From Hippophae tibetana (lineage: Eukaryota > Streptophyta > Magnoliopsida > Rosales > Elaeagnaceae): a stretch of DNA of 64,000 nt. Location: the NCBI GenBank assembly GCA_037013495.1, contig CM072810.1, forward strand, positions 36,733,843 to 36,797,842, read 5' to 3'. Positions 41,101 through 56,030 of this stretch are shown piece by piece. A program made the translations under genes and the position numbers. Within the stretch, counting starts at the first letter, position 1. Each line of letters starts with the position of its first letter. Under the pieces are notes generated by a model. The model was not told where the DNA came from, ran no database searches, and saw only the letters and a program-made list of their open reading frames with translations.

Positions 41101-43960
41101 CTCATATAGGCATTTGAGCAAAAAACTAAATCTAGAACTATGCAGCTGAACATAAATTTTGAACTCTATATCATGCAAGACGATGAAACTTTGAACAAAT
41201 TCTATGCAGGTTTTTCAATCATTATCAACTGCCCGTACAATTTGGATGGACCTATTTGGAAAAAAAAGTAGATTGAGAAAATTGTTGTTAGCCTACATTA
41301 TCATTTTCAAGAAAAAGATACCTTGCCTAAATCCATATAGAAGGCCTGTGAACATACTGTTAAATGAATCAGTTGCGAAATTATTCGAACTGCATTATTT
41401 GTTGCCAAGATGATAGCAATCCACTTTCGCGGATGGAAAGAGCTTGACTTTATAGACATCAAGTATAGTGGTACGAGCGAAGCTATTTTGACAAAATTGT
41501 TAGAAATGATGAATCTAATAACAATGAAGAGAAAATATCTATACTTTCCCATAGATTTAATAAATTTCTTAGAAAGAATAAAACCGTTTTTAGGGATTTA
41601 AAAAAAAGGTAATCCGAGCTCTAAAATGATTATTTCAATGAATTTATAGTTGTATTTCTTCCAAGCGACTTCAAACATTTTGGAGAGCACTCATATAGGC
41701 ATTTGAGCAGAAAACTAAATCTAGAACTATGCAGTCGAACATAAATTTTGAACTCTAAATCATGCAAGAGGATGAAACTTTGAACAAATTCTACGCAGGT
41801 TTTTCAAACATTATCAACTACTCGTACAATTTGGATGGACCTATATGGAAAAAAAAGTAGATTGACAAAATTGTTGTTAGCCTACATTATCATTTTCAAG
41901 AAAAAGATACCTTGCTTAAATCCATATTGAAGGCCTATGAACTTACTGTTAAATGAATCAGTTGAGAAATTATTCGAACTGTAATATTTGTTGCTAAGAG
42001 GATAGCAATCCACTTTCGCGGAGGGAAAGAGCTTGACTTTATAGACATCAAGTATAGTGGTACGAGCGAAGCAATTTAGACACAATTGTTAGAATAGATG
42101 AATCTAATACCAATGAAGAGAAAATATCTATACTTTCCCATAGGTTTACAAAATTTCTTAGAAAGAATAAACCCGTTTTTAGGAATTTAGAAAAAAGGTA
42201 ATCCGAGCTCCAAAATGGTTATTTCAATGAATTTATAGTGGTATTTCTTCCAAGAAACTTCAAACATTTTGGAGACCACTCATATAGGCATTTGAACAAA
42301 AAACTAAATCTAGAACTATGCAGCTGAACAAAAATTTTGAACTCTATATCATGCAAGAGGATGAAACTTTGAACAAATTCTACGCAGGTTTTTCAATCAT
42401 TATCAACTACTCGTACAATTTGGATGGACCTATTTGGAAAAAAAAGTAGATTGACAAAATTGTTGTTAGCCTACATTATCATTTTCAAGAAAAAGATACC
42501 TTGCTTAAATCCATATTGAAGGCCAGTGAACTTACTGTTAAATGAATCAGTTGCGAAATTATTCGAACTGCATTATTTGTTGCCAAGATGATAGCAATCC
42601 ACTTTCGCGGATGGAAAGAGCTTGACTTTATAGACATCAAGTATAGTGGTACGAGCGAAGCTATTTTGACAAAATTGTTAGAAATGATGAATCTAATAAC
42701 AATGAAGAGAAAATATCTATACTTTCCCATAGATTTACTAAATTTCTTAGAAAGAATAAACCCGTTTTTAGGGATTTAAAAAAAAGGTAATCCGATCTCT
42801 AAAATGTTTATTTCAATGAATTTATAGTTGTATTTCTTCCAAGCGACTTCAAACATTTTGGAGACCACTCATATAGGCATTTGAGCAGAAAACTAAATCT
42901 AGAACTATGCAGTCGAACATAAATTTTGAACTCTAAATCATGCAAGAGGATGAAACTTTGAACAAATTCTACGCAGGTTTTTCAAACATTATCAACTACT
43001 CGTACAATTTGGATGGACCTATTTGGAAAAAAAAGTAGATTGACAAAATTGTTGTTAGCCTACATTATCATTTTCAAGAAAAAGATACCTTGCTTAAATC
43101 CATATTGAAGGCCTATGAACTTACTGTTAAATGAATCAGTTGAGAAATTATTCGAACTGTAATATTTGTTGCTAAGAGGATAGCAATCCACTTTCGCGGA
43201 GGGAAAGAGCTTGACTTTATAGACATCAAGTATAGTGGTACGAGCGAAGCAATTTAGACACAATTGTTAGAATAGATGAATCTAATACCAATGAAGAGAA
43301 AATATCTATACTTTCCCATAGATTTACTAAATTTCTTAGAAAGAATAAACCCGTTTTTAGGGATTTCAAAAAAAGGTAATCCGATCTCTAAAATGTTTAT
43401 TTCAATGAATTTATAGTTGTATTTCTTCCAAGCGACTTCAAACATTTTGGAGACCACTCATATAGGCATTTGAGCAAAAAACTAAATCTAGAACTATGCA
43501 GCTGAACATAAATTTTGAACTCTATATCATGCAAGAGGATGAAACTTTGAACAAATTCTATAAAGGTTTTTCAATCATTATCAACTGCCCGTACAATTTG
43601 GATGGACCTATTTGGAAAAAAAAGTAGATTGAGAAAATTGTTGTTAGCCTACATTATCATTTTCAAGAAAAAGATACCTTGCTTAAATCCATATAGAAGG
43701 CCTGTGAACTTACTGTTAAATGAATCAGTTGCGAAATTATTCGAACTGCATTATTTGTTGCCAAGATGATAGCAATCCACTTTCGCGGATGGAAAGAGCT
43801 TGACTTTATAGACATCAAGTATAGTGGTACGAGCGAAGCTATTTTGACACAATTGTTAGAAATGATGAATCTAATAACAATGAAGAGAAAATATCTATAC
43901 CTTCCCATAGATTTACTAAATTTCTTAGAAAGAATAAACCCGTTTTTAGGGATTTAAAAA
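41100..43960 (+). repeat. Duplicated block, copy 1 (offset 8835 bp)
   Basis: Units at 41410 (A'), 41999 (B''), 42588 (A'), 43177 (B'') and 43766 (A) match those at 50245, 50834, 51423, 52012 and 52601, exactly 15 units away. Shared private markers are gcaagacgatg (41175/50010), acctatatgg (41840/50675), ctaaaatgtttatttc (42800/51635), gggatttcaaaaaaagg (43360/52195) and ctataaaggtttttc (43558/52393). The match begins part-way through the unit before 41410 and fades near 43960, giving about 2.9 kb. Confidence 0.85.
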
Positions 43961-46900
43961 AAAGGTAATCCGAGCTCTAAAATGATTATTTCAATGAATT
44001 TATAGTTGTATTTCTTCCAAGCGACTTCAAACATTTTGGAGAGCACTCATATAGGCATTTGAGCAGAAAACTAAATCTAGAACTATGCAGTCGAACATAA
44101 ATTTTGAACTCTAAATCATGCAAGAGGATGAAACTTTGAACAAATTCTACGCAGGTTTTTCAAACATTATCAACTACTCGTACAATTTGGATGGACCTAT
44201 TTGGAAAAAAAAGTAGATTGACAAAATTGTTGTTAGCCTACATTATCATTTTCAAGAAAAAGATACCTTGCTTAAATCCATATTGAAGGCCTATGAACTT
44301 ACTGTTAAATAAATCAGTTGAGAAATTATTCGAACTGTAATATTTGTTGCTAAGAGGATAGCAATCCACTTTCGCGGAGGGAAAGAGCTTGACTTTATAG
44401 ACATCAAGTATAGTGGTACGAGCGAAGCAATTTAGACACAATTGTTAGAATAGATGAATCTAATACCAATGAAGAGAAAATATCTATACTTTCCCATAGA
44501 TTTACAAAATTTCTTAGAAAGAATAAACCCGTTTTTAGGAATTTAGAAAAAAGGTAATCCGAGCTCCAAAATGATTATTTCAATGAATTTATAGTGGTAT
44601 TTCTTCCAAGAAACTTCAAACATTTTGGAGACCACTCATATAGGCATTTGAACAAAAAACTAAATCTAGAACTATGCAGCTGAACAAAAATTTTGAACTC
44701 TATATCATGCAAGAGGATGAAACTTTGAACAAATTCTACGCAGGTTTTTCAATCATTATCAACTACTCGTACAATTTGGATGGACCTATTTGGAAAAAAA
44801 TGTAGATTGACAAAATTGTTGTTAGCCTACATTATCATTTTCAAGAAAAAGATACCTTGCTTAAATCCATATTGAAGGCCAGTGAACTTACTGTTAAATG
44901 AGTCAGTTGGGAAATTATTCGAACTACATTATTTTATGCCAAGATGATAGCAATCCACTTTCGTGGACGGAAAGAGCTTGACTTTATATACATCAAGTAT
45001 AGTGGTACGAGCGAAGCTATTTTGACACAATTGTTAGAAATGATGAATCTAATACCAATGAAGAGAAAATATCTATACTTTCCCATAGATTTACTAAATT
45101 TCTTAGAAAGAATAAAATCGTTTTTAGGGATTTAAAAAAAAGGTAATCCGAGCTCTAAAATGATTATTTCAATGAATTTATAGTTGTATTTCTTCCAAGC
45201 GACTTCAAACTTTTTCGAGACCACTCATATAGCCATTTGAGCAGAAAACTAAATCTAGAACTATGCAGTCGAACATAAATTTTGAACTCTATATCATGCA
45301 AGAGGATGAAACTTTGAACAAATTCTACGCAGGTTTTTCAAACATTATCAACTACTCGTACAATTTGGATGGACCTATTTGAAAAAAAAAGTAGATTGAC
45401 AAAATTGTTGTTAGCCTACATTATCATTTTCAAGAAAAAGATACCTTGCTTAAATCCATATTGAAGGCCACTGAACTTACTGTTAAATGAATCAGTTGGG
45501 AACTTATACGAACTACATTATTTGTTGCCAAGATGATAGCAATCCACTTTCGTGGACGGAAAGAGCTTGACTTTATAGACATCAAGTATAGTGGTACGAG
45601 CGAAGCTATTTTGACACAATTGTTAGAAATGATGAATCTAATACCAATGAAGCAAAAATATCTATACTTTCCCAGAGATTTACTAAATTTCTTAGAAAGA
45701 ATAAACCCGTTTTTAGGGATTTAAGAAAAAGGTAATCCGAGCTCTAAAATGATTATTTCAATGAATTTATAGTTGTATTTGTTCCAAGCGACTTCAAACA
45801 TTTTGGAGACCACTCATATAGGCATTTGAACAAAAAACTAAATCTAGAACTATGCAGCTGAACATAAATTTTGAACTCTATATCATGCAAGAGGATGAAA
45901 CTTTGAACAAATTCTATGCAGGTTTTTCAATCATTATCAACTGCCCGTACAATTTGGATGGACCTATTTGGAAAAAAAAGTAGATTGAGAAAATTGTTGT
46001 TAGCCTACATTATCATTTTCAAGAAAAAGATACCTTGCTTAAATCCATATAGAAGGCCTGTGAACATACTGTTAAATGAATCAGTTGCGAAATTATTCGA
46101 ACTGCATTATTTGTTGCCAAGATGATAGCAATCCACTTTCGCGGATGGAAAGAGCTTGACTTTATAGACATCAAGTATAGTGGTACGAGCGAAGCTATTT
46201 TGACACAATTGTTAGAAATGATGAATCTAATAACAATGAAGAGAAAATATCTATACTTTCCCATAGATTTACTAAATTTCTTAGAAAGAATAAAACCGTT
46301 TTTAGGGATTTAAAAAAAAGGTAATCCGAGCTCTAAAATGATTATTTCAATGAATTTATAGTTGTATTTCTTCCAAGCGACTTCAAACATTTTGGAGAGC
46401 ACTCATATAGGCATTTGAGCAGAAAACTAAATCTAGAACTATGCAGTCGAACATAAATTTTGAACTCTAAATCATGCAAGAGGATGAAACTTTGAACAAA
46501 TTCTACGCAGGTTTTTCAAACATTATCAACTACTCGTACAATTTGGATGGACCTATTTGGAAAAAAAAGTAGATTGACAAAATTGTTGTTAGCCTACATT
46601 ATCATTTTCAAGAAAAAGATACCTTGCTTAAATCCATATTGAAGGCCTATGAACTTACTGTTAAATAAATCAGTTGAGAAATTATTCGAACTGTAATATT
46701 TGTTGCTAAGAGGATAGCAATCCACTTTCGCGGAGGGAAAGAGCTTGACTTTATAGACATCAAGTATAGTGGTACGAGCGAAGCAATTTAGACACAATTG
46801 TTAGAATAGATGAATCTAATACCAATGAAGAGAAAATATCTATACTTTCCCATAGATTTACAAAATTTCTTAGAAAGAATAAACCCGTTTTTAGGAATTT

Positions 46901-49900
46901 AGAAAAAAGGTAATCCGAGCTCCAAAATGATTATTTCAATGAATTTATAGTGGTATTTCTTCCAAGAAACTTCAAACATTTTGGAGACCACTCATATAGG
47001 CATTTGAACAAAAAACTAAATCTAGAACTATGCAGCTGAACAAAAATTTTGAACTCTATATCATGCAAGAGGATGAAACTTTGAACAAATTCTACGCAGG
47101 TTTTTCAATCATTATCAACTACTCGTACAATTTGGATGGACCTATTTGGAAAAAAAAGTAGATTGACAAAATTGTTGTTAGCCTACATTATCATTTTCAA
47201 GAAAAAGATACCTTGCTTAAATCCATATTGAAGGCCAGTGAACTTACTGTTAAATGAGTCAGTTGGGAAATTATTCGAACTACATTATTTTATGCCAAGA
47301 TGATAGCAATCCACTTTCGTGGACGGAAAGAGCTTGACTTTATATACATCAAGTATAGTGGTACGAGCGAAGCTATTTTGACACAATTGTTAGAAATGAT
47401 GAATCTAATACCAATGAAGAGAAAATATCTATACTTTCCCATAGATTTACTAAATTTCTTAGAAAGAATAAAATCGTTTTTAGGGATTTAAAAAAAAGGT
47501 AATCCGAGCTCTAAAATGATTATTTCAATGAATTTATAGTTGTATTTCTTCCAAGCGACTTCAAACTTTTTCGAGACCACTCATATAGCCATTTGAGCAG
47601 AAAACTAAATCTAGAACTATGCAGTCGAACATAAATTTTGAACTCTATATCATGCAAGAGGATGAAACTTTGAACAAATTCTACGCAGGTTTTTCAAACA
47701 TTATCAACTACTCGTACAATTTGGATGGACCTATTTGAAAAAAAAAGTAGATTGACAAAATTGTTGTTAGCCTACATTATCATTTTCAAGAAAAAGATAC
47801 CTTGCTTAAATCCATATTGAAGGCCACTGAACTTACTGTTAAATGAATCAGTTGGGAACTTATACGAACTACATTATTTGTTGCCAAGATGATAGCAATC
47901 CACTTTCGTGGACGGAAAGAGCTTGACTTTATAGACATCAAGTATAGTGGTACGAGCGAAGCTATTTTGACACAATTGTTAGAAATGATGAATCTAATAC
48001 CAATGAAGCAAAAATATCTATACTTTCCCAGAGATTTACTAAATTTCTTAGAAAGAATAAACCCGTTTTTAGGGATTTAAGAAAAAGGTAATCCGAGCTC
48101 TAAAATGATTATTTCAATGAATTTATAGTTGTATTTGTTCCAAGCGACTTCAAACATTTTGGAGACCACTCATATAGGCATTTGAACAAAAAACTAAATC
48201 TAGAACTATGCAGCTGAACATAAATTTTGAACTCTATATCATGCAAGAGGATGAAACTTTGAACAAATTCTATGCAGGTTTTTCAATCATTATCAACTGC
48301 CCGTACAATTTGGATGGACCTATTTGGAAAAAAAAGTAGATTGAGAAAATTGTTGTTAGCCTACATTATCATTTTCAAGAAAAAGATACCTTGCTTAAAT
48401 CCATATAGAAGGCCTGTGAACATACTGTTAAATGAATCAGTTGCGAAATTATTCGAACTGCATTATTTGTTGCCAAGATGATAGCAATCCACTTTCGCGG
48501 ATGGAAAGAGCTTGACTTTATAGACATCAAGTATAGTGGTACGAGCGAAGCTATTTTGACACAATTGTTAGAAATGATGAATCTAATAACAATGAAGAGA
48601 AAATATCTATACTTTCCCATAGATTTACTAAATTTCTTAGAAAGAATAAAACCGTTTTTAGGGATTTAAAAAAAAGGTAATCCGAGCTCTAAAATGATTA
48701 TTTCAATGAATTTATAGTTGTATTTCTTCCAAGCGACTTCAAACATTTTGGAGAGCACTCATATAGGCATTTGAGCAGAAAACTAAATCTAGAACTATGC
48801 AGTCGAACATAAATTTTGAACTCTAAATCATGCAAGAGGATGAAACTTTGAACAAATTCTACGCAGGTTTTTCAAACATTATCAACTACTCGTACAATTT
48901 GGATGGACCTATTTGGAAAAAAAAGTAGATTGACAAAATTGTTGTTAGCCTACATTATCATTTTCAAGAAAAAGATACCTTGCTTAAATCCATATTGAAG
49001 GCCTATGAACTTACTGTTAAATAAATCAGTTGAGAAATTATTCGAACTGTAATATTTGTTGCTAAGAGGATAGCAATCCACTTTCGCGGAGGGAAAGAGC
49101 TTGACTTTATAGACATCAAGTATAGTGGTACGAGCGAAGCAATTTAGACACAATTGTTAGAATAGATGAATCTAATACCAATGAAGAGAAAATATCTATA
49201 CTTTCCCATAGATTTACAAAATTTCTTAGAAAGAATAAACCCGTTTTTAGGAATTTAGAAAAAAGGTAATCCGAGCTCCAAAATGGTTATTTCAATGAAT
49301 TTATAGTGGTATTTCTTCCAAGAAAGTTCAAACATTTTGGAGACCACTCATATAGGCATTTGAACAAAAAACTAAATCTAGAACTATGCAGCTGAACAAA
49401 AATTTTGAACTCTATATCATGCAAGAGGATGAAACTTTGAACAAATTCTACGCAGGTTTTTCAATCATTATCAACTACTCGTACAATTTGGATGGACCTA
49501 TTTGGAAAAAAAAGTAGATTGACAAAATTGTTGTTAGCCTACATTATCATTTTCAAGAAAAAGATACCTTGCTTAAATCCATATTGAAGGCCAGTGAACT
49601 TACTGTTAAATGAGTCAGTTGGGAAATTATTCGAACTACATTATTTTATGCCAAGATGATAGCAATCCACTTTCGTGGACGGAAAGAGCTTGACTTTATA
49701 TACATCAAGTATAGTGGTACGAGCGAAGCTATTTTGACACAATTGTTAGAAATGATGAATCTAATACCAATGAAGAGAAAATATCTATACTTTCCCATAG
49801 ATTTACTAAATTTCTTAGAAAGAATAAAATCGTTTTTAGGGATTTAAAAAAAAGGTAATCCAAGCTCTAAAATGATTATTTCAATGAATTTATAGTTGTA

Positions 49901-49934
49901 TTTCATCCAAGCGACTTCAAACATTTTGGAGACC
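43961..49934 (+). repeat. Tetramer B''-C-C''-A, 2356 bp, about 2.5 copies
   Basis: Units at 44355 (B''), 44944 (C), 45533 (C'') and 46122 (A) recur at 46711, 47300, 47889 and 48478, and again in part at 49067 and 49656, always 2356 bp apart. Shared markers are cattattttatgcc in C, ggccactgaac and cttatacgaac in C'', gaagcaaaaatatc in C'', and ggagagcactc after A. Differences between copies are few, for example near 44800 and near 49285. The third copy is cut short by the block starting near 49935. Confidence 0.9.
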
Positions 49935-52795
49935 ACTCATATAGGCATTTGAGCAAAAAACTAAATCTAGAACTATGCAGCTGAACATAAATTTTGAACT
50001 CTATATCATGCAAGACGATGAAACTTTGAACAAATTCTATGCAGGTTTTTCAATCATTATCAACTGCCCGTACAATTTGGATGGACCTATTTGGAAAAAA
50101 AAGTAGATTGAGAAAATTGTTGTTAGCCTACATTATCATTTTCAAGAAAAAGATACCTTGCTTAAATCCATATAGAAGGCCTGTGAACATACTGTTAAAT
50201 GAATCAGTTGCGAAATTATTCGAACTGCATTATTTGTTGCCAAGATGATAGCAATCCACTTTCGCGGATGGAAAGAGCTTGACTTTATAGACATCAAGTA
50301 TAGTGGTACGAGCGAAGCTATTTTGACAAAATTGTTAGAAATGATGAATCTAATAACAATGAAGAGAAAATATCTATACTTTCCCATAGATTTAATAAAT
50401 TTCTTAGAAAGAATAAAACCGTTTTTAGGGATTTAAAAAAAAGGTAATCCGAGCTCTAAAATGATTATTTCAATGAATTTATAGTTGTATTTCTTCCAAG
50501 CGACTTCAAACATTTTGGAGACCACTCATATAGGCATTTGAGCAGAAAACTAAATCTAGAACTATGCAGTCGAACATAAATTTTGAACTCTAAATCATGC
50601 AAGAGGATGAAACTTTGAACAAATTCTACGCAGGTTTTTCAAACATTATCAACTACTCGTACAATTTGGATGGACCTATATGGAAAAAAAAGTAGATTGA
50701 CAAAATTGTTGTTAGCCTACATTATCATTTTCAAGAAAAAGATACCTTGCTTAAATCCATATTGAAGGCCTATGAACTTACTGTTAAATGAATCAGTTGA
50801 GAAATTATTCGAACTGTAATATTTGTTGCTAAGAGGATAGCAATCCACTTTCGCGGAGGGAAAGAGCTTGACTTTATAGACATCAAGTATAGTGGTACGA
50901 GCGAAGCAATTTAGACACAATTGTTAGAATAGATGAATCTAATACCAATGAAGAGAAAATATCTATACTTTCCCATAGATTTACAAAATTTCTTAGAAAG
51001 AATAAACCCGTTTTTAGGAATTTAGAAAAAAGGTAATCCGAGCTCCAAAATGGTTATTTCAATGAATTTATAGTGGTATTTCTTCCAAGAAACTTCAAAC
51101 ATTTTGGAGACCACTCATATAGGCATTTGAACAAAAAACTAAATCTAGAACTATGCAGCTGAACAAAAATTTTGAACTCTATATCATGCAAGAGGATGAA
51201 ACTTTGAACAAATTCTACGCAGGTTTTTCAATCATTATCAACTACTCGTACAATTTGGATGGACCTATTTGGAAAAAAAAGTAGATTGACAAAATTGTTG
51301 TTAGCCTACATTATCATTTTCAAGAAAAAGATACCTTGCTTAAATCCATATTGAAGGCCAGTGAACTTACTGTTAAATGAATCAGTTGCGAAATTATTCG
51401 AACTGCATTATTTGTTGCCAAGATGATAGCAATCCACTTTCGCGGATGGAAAGAGCTTGACTTTATAGACATCAAGTATAGTGGTACGAGCGAAGCTATT
51501 TTGACAAAATTGTTAGAAATGATGAATCTAATAACAATGAAGAGAAAATATCTATACTTTCCCATAGATTTACTAAATTTCTTAGAAAGAATAAACCCGT
51601 TTTTAGGGATTTAAAAAAAAGGTAATCCGATCTCTAAAATGTTTATTTCAATGAATTTATAGTTGTATTTCTTCCAAGCGACTTCAAACATTTTGGAGAC
51701 CACTCATATAGGCATTTGAGCAGAAAACTAAATCTAGAACTATGCAGTCGAACATAAATTTTGAACTCTAAATCATGCAAGAGGATGAAACTTTGAACAA
51801 ATTCTACGCAGGTTTTTCAAACATTATCAACTACTCGTACAATTTGGATGGACCTATTTGGAAAAAAAAGTAGATTGACAAAATTGTTGTTAGCCTACAT
51901 TATCATTTTCAAGAAAAAGATACCTTGCTTAAATCCATATTGAAGGCCTATGAACTTACTGTTAAATGAATCAGTTGAGAAATTATTCGAACTGTAATAT
52001 TTGTTGCTAAGAGGATAGCAATCTACTTTCGCGGAGGGAAAGAGCTTGACTTTATAGACATCAAGTATAGTGGTACGAGCGAAGCAATTTAGACACAATT
52101 GTTAGAATAGATGAATCTAATACCAATGAAGAGAAAATATCTATACTTTCCCATAGATTTACTAAATTTCTTAGAAAGAATAAACCCGTTTTTAGGGATT
52201 TCAAAAAAAGGTAATCCGATCTCTAAAATGTTTATTTCAATGAATTTATAGTTGTATTTCTTCCAAGCGACTTCAAACATTTTGGAGACCACTCATATAG
52301 GCATTTGAGCAAAAAACTAAATCTAGAACTATGCAGCTGAACATAAATTTTGAACTCTATATCATGCAAGAGGATGAAACTTTGAACAAATTCTATAAAG
52401 GTTTTTCAATCATTATCAACTGCCCGTACAATTTGGATGGACCTATTTGGAAAAAAAAGTAGATTGAGAAAATTGTTGTTAGCCTACATTATCATTTTCA
52501 AGAAAAAGATACCTTGCTTAAATCCATATAGAAGGCCTGTGAACTTACTGTTAAATGAATCAGTTGCGAAATTATTCGAACTGCATTATTTGTTGCCAAG
52601 ATGATAGCAATCCACTTTCGCGGAGGGAAAGAGCTTGACTTTATAGACATCAAGTATAGTGGTACGAGCGAAGCTATTTTGACACAATTGTTAGAAATGA
52701 TGAATCTAATAACAATGAAGAGAAAATATCTATACCTTCCCATAGATTTACTAAATTTCTTAGAAAGAATAAACCCGTTTTTAGGGATTTAAAAA
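49935..52795 (+). repeat. Duplicated block, copy 2 (offset 8835 bp)
   Basis: This is the partner of the block at 41.1-43.96 kb, with landmarks 50245, 50834, 51423, 52012 and 52601. A few differences exist: 41334 against 50169, 41687 against 50522, and the last unit carries gcggaggg where copy 1 has gcggatgg. The tetramer array at 44.0-49.9 kb therefore lies between two copies of one block. This is what an unequal exchange or an insertion of a multi-unit circle would leave. Confidence 0.85.
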
Positions 52796-55700
52796 AAAGG
52801 TAATCCGATCTCTAAAATGATTATTTCAATGAATTTATAGTTGTATTTCTTCCAAGCGACTTCAAACATTTTGGAGACCACTCATATAGGCATTTGAGCA
52901 GAAAACTAAATCTAGAACTATGCAGCTGAACAAAAATTTTGAACTCTAAATCATGCAAGAGGATGAAACTTTGAACAAATTCTACGCAGGTTTTTCAAAC
53001 ATTATCAACTACTCGTACAATTTGGATGGACCTATTTGGAAAAAAAAGTAGATTGACAAAATTGTTGTTAGCCTACATTATCATTTTCAAGAAAAAGATA
53101 CCTTGCTTAAATCCATATTGAAGGCCAGTGAACTTACTGTTAAATGAGTCAGTTGCGAAATTATTCGAACTACATTATTTTATGCCAAGATGATAGCAAT
53201 CCACTTTCGTGGACGGAAAGAGCTTGACTTTATATACATCAAGTATAGTGGTACGAGCGAAGCTATTTTGACACAATTGTTAGAAATGATGAATCTAATA
53301 CCAATGAAGAGAAAATATCTATACTTTCCCATAGATTTACTAAATTTCTTAGAAAGAATAAAATCGTTTTTAGGGATTTAAAAAAAAGGTAATCCGAGCT
53401 CTAAAATGATTATTTCAATGAATTTATAGTTGTATTTCTTCCAAGCGACTTCAAACTTTTTCGAGACCACTCATATAGCCATTTGAGCAGAAAACTAAAT
53501 CTAGAACTATGCAGTCGAACATAAATTTTGAACTCTATATCATGCAAGAGGATGAAACTTTGAACAAATTCTACGCAGGTTTTTCAAACATTATCAACTA
53601 CTCGTACAATTTGGATGGACCTATTTGAAAAAAAAAGTAGATTGACAAAATTGTTGTTAGCCTACATTATCATTTTCAAGAAAAAGATACCTTGCTTAAA
53701 TCCATATTGAAGGCCACTGAACTTACTGTTAAATGAATCAGTTGGGAACTTATACGAACTACATTATTTGTTGCCAAGATGATAGCAATCCACTTTCGTG
53801 GACGGAAAGAGCTTGACTTTATAGACATCAAGTATAGTGGTACGAGCGAAGCTATTTTGACACAATTGTTAGAAATGATGAATCTAATACCAATGAAGCA
53901 AAAATATCTATACTTTCCCAGAGATTTACTAAATTTCTTAGAAAGAATAAACCCGTTTTTAGGGATTTAAGAAAAAGGTAATCCGAGCTCTAAAATGATT
54001 ATTTCAATGAATTTATAGTTGTATTTGTTCCAAGCGACTTCAAACATTTTGGAGACCACTCATATAGGCATTTGAACAAAAAACTAAATCTAGAACTATG
54101 CAGCTGAACATAAATTTTGAACTCTATATCATGCAAGAGGATGAAACTTTGAACAAATTCTATGCAGGTTTTTCAATCATTATCAACTGCCCGTACAATT
54201 TGGATGGACCTATTTGGAAAAAAAAGTAGATTGAGAAAATTGTTGTTAGCCTACATTATCATTTTCAAGAAAAAGATACCTTGCTTAAATCCATATTGAA
54301 GGCCTATGAACTTACTGTTAAATGAATCAGTTGAGAAATTATTCGAACTGTAATATTTGTTGCTAAGAGGATAGCAATCCACTTTCGCGGAGGGAAAGAG
54401 CTTGACTTTATAGACATCAAGTATAGTGGTACGAGCGAAGCAATTTAGACACAATTGTTAGAATAGATGAATCTAATACCAATGAAGAGAAAATATCTAT
54501 ACTTTCCCATAGATTTACAAACTTTCTTAGAAAGAATAAACCCGTTTTTAGGAATTTAGAAAAAAGGTAATCCGAGCTCCAAAATGATTATTTCAATGAA
54601 TTTATAGTGGTATTTCTTCCAAGAAACTTCAAACATTTTGGAGACCACTCATATAGGCATTTGAACAAAAAACTAAATCTAGAACTATGCAGCTGAACAA
54701 AAATTTTGAACTCTATATCATGCAAGAGGATGAAACTTTGAACAAATTCTACGCAGGTTTTTCAATCATTATCAACTACTCGTACAATTTGGATGGACCT
54801 ATTTGGAAAAAAAAGTAGATTGACAAAATTGTTGTTAGCCTACATTATCATTTTCAAGAAAAAGATACCTTGCTTAAATCCATATTGAAGGCCAGTGAAC
54901 TTACTGTTAAATGAGTCAGTTGCGAAATTATTCGAACTACATTATTTTATGCCAAGATGATAGCAATCCACTTTCGTGGACGGAAAGAGCTTGACTTTAT
55001 ATACATCAAGTATAGTGGTACGAGCGAAGCTATTTTGACACAATTGTTAGAAATGATGAATCTAATACCAATGAAGAGAAAATATCTATACTTTCCCATA
55101 GATTTACTAAATTTCTTAGAAAGAATAAAATCGTTTTTAGGGATTTAAAAAAAAGGTAATCCGAGCTCTAAAATGATTATTTCAATGAATTTATAGTTGT
55201 ATTTCTTCCAAGCGACTTCAAACTTTTTCGAGACCACTCATATAGCCATTTGAGCAGAAAACTAAATCTAGAACTATGCAGTCGAACATAAATTTTGAAC
55301 TCTATATCATGCAAGAGGATGAAACTTTGAACAAATTCTACGCAGGTTTTTCAAACATTATCAACTACTCGTACAATTTGGATGGACCTATTTGAAAAAA
55401 AAAGTAGATTGACAAAATTGTTGTTAGCCTACATTATCATTTTCAAGAAAAAGATACCTTGCTTAAATCCATATTGAAGGCCACTGAACTTACTGTTAAA
55501 TGAATCAGTTGGGAACTTATACGAACTACATTATTTGTTGCCAAGATGATAGCAATCCACTTTCGTGGACGGAAAGAGCTTGACTTTATAGACATCAAGT
55601 ATAGTGGTACGAGCGAAGCTATTTTGACACAATTGTTAGAAATGATGAATCTAATACCAATGAAGCAAAAATATCTATACTTTCCCAGAGATTTACTAAA

Positions 55701-56030
55701 TTTCTTAGAAAGAATAAACCCGTTTTTAGGGATTTAAGAAAAAGGTAATCCGAGCTCTAAAATGATTATTTCAATGAATTTATAGTTGTATTTGTTCCAA
55801 GCGACTTCAAACATTTTGGAGACCACTCATATAGGCATTTGAACAAAAAACTAAATCTAGAACTATGCAGCTGAACATAAATTTTGAACTCTATATCATG
55901 CAAGAGGATGAAACTTTGAACAAATTCTATGCAGGTTTTTCAATCATTATCAACTGCCCGTACAATTTGGATGGACCTATTTGGAAAAAAAAGTAGATTG
56001 ACAAAATTGTTGTTAGCCTACATTATCATT
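52796..56030 (+). repeat. Trimer C-C''-B'', 1767 bp, about 1.7 copies
   Basis: Units at 53190 (C), 53779 (C'') and 54368 (B'') are followed by 54957 (C) and 55546 (C''), 1767 bp later. The C-C'' pair is the same as in the tetramer at 44.0-49.9 kb, with cattattttatgcc and cttatacgaac markers, but the A unit is missing between C'' and B''. This looks like the tetramer with one unit lost, and it then shifts the local period from 2356 to 1767 bp. Confidence 0.85.
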
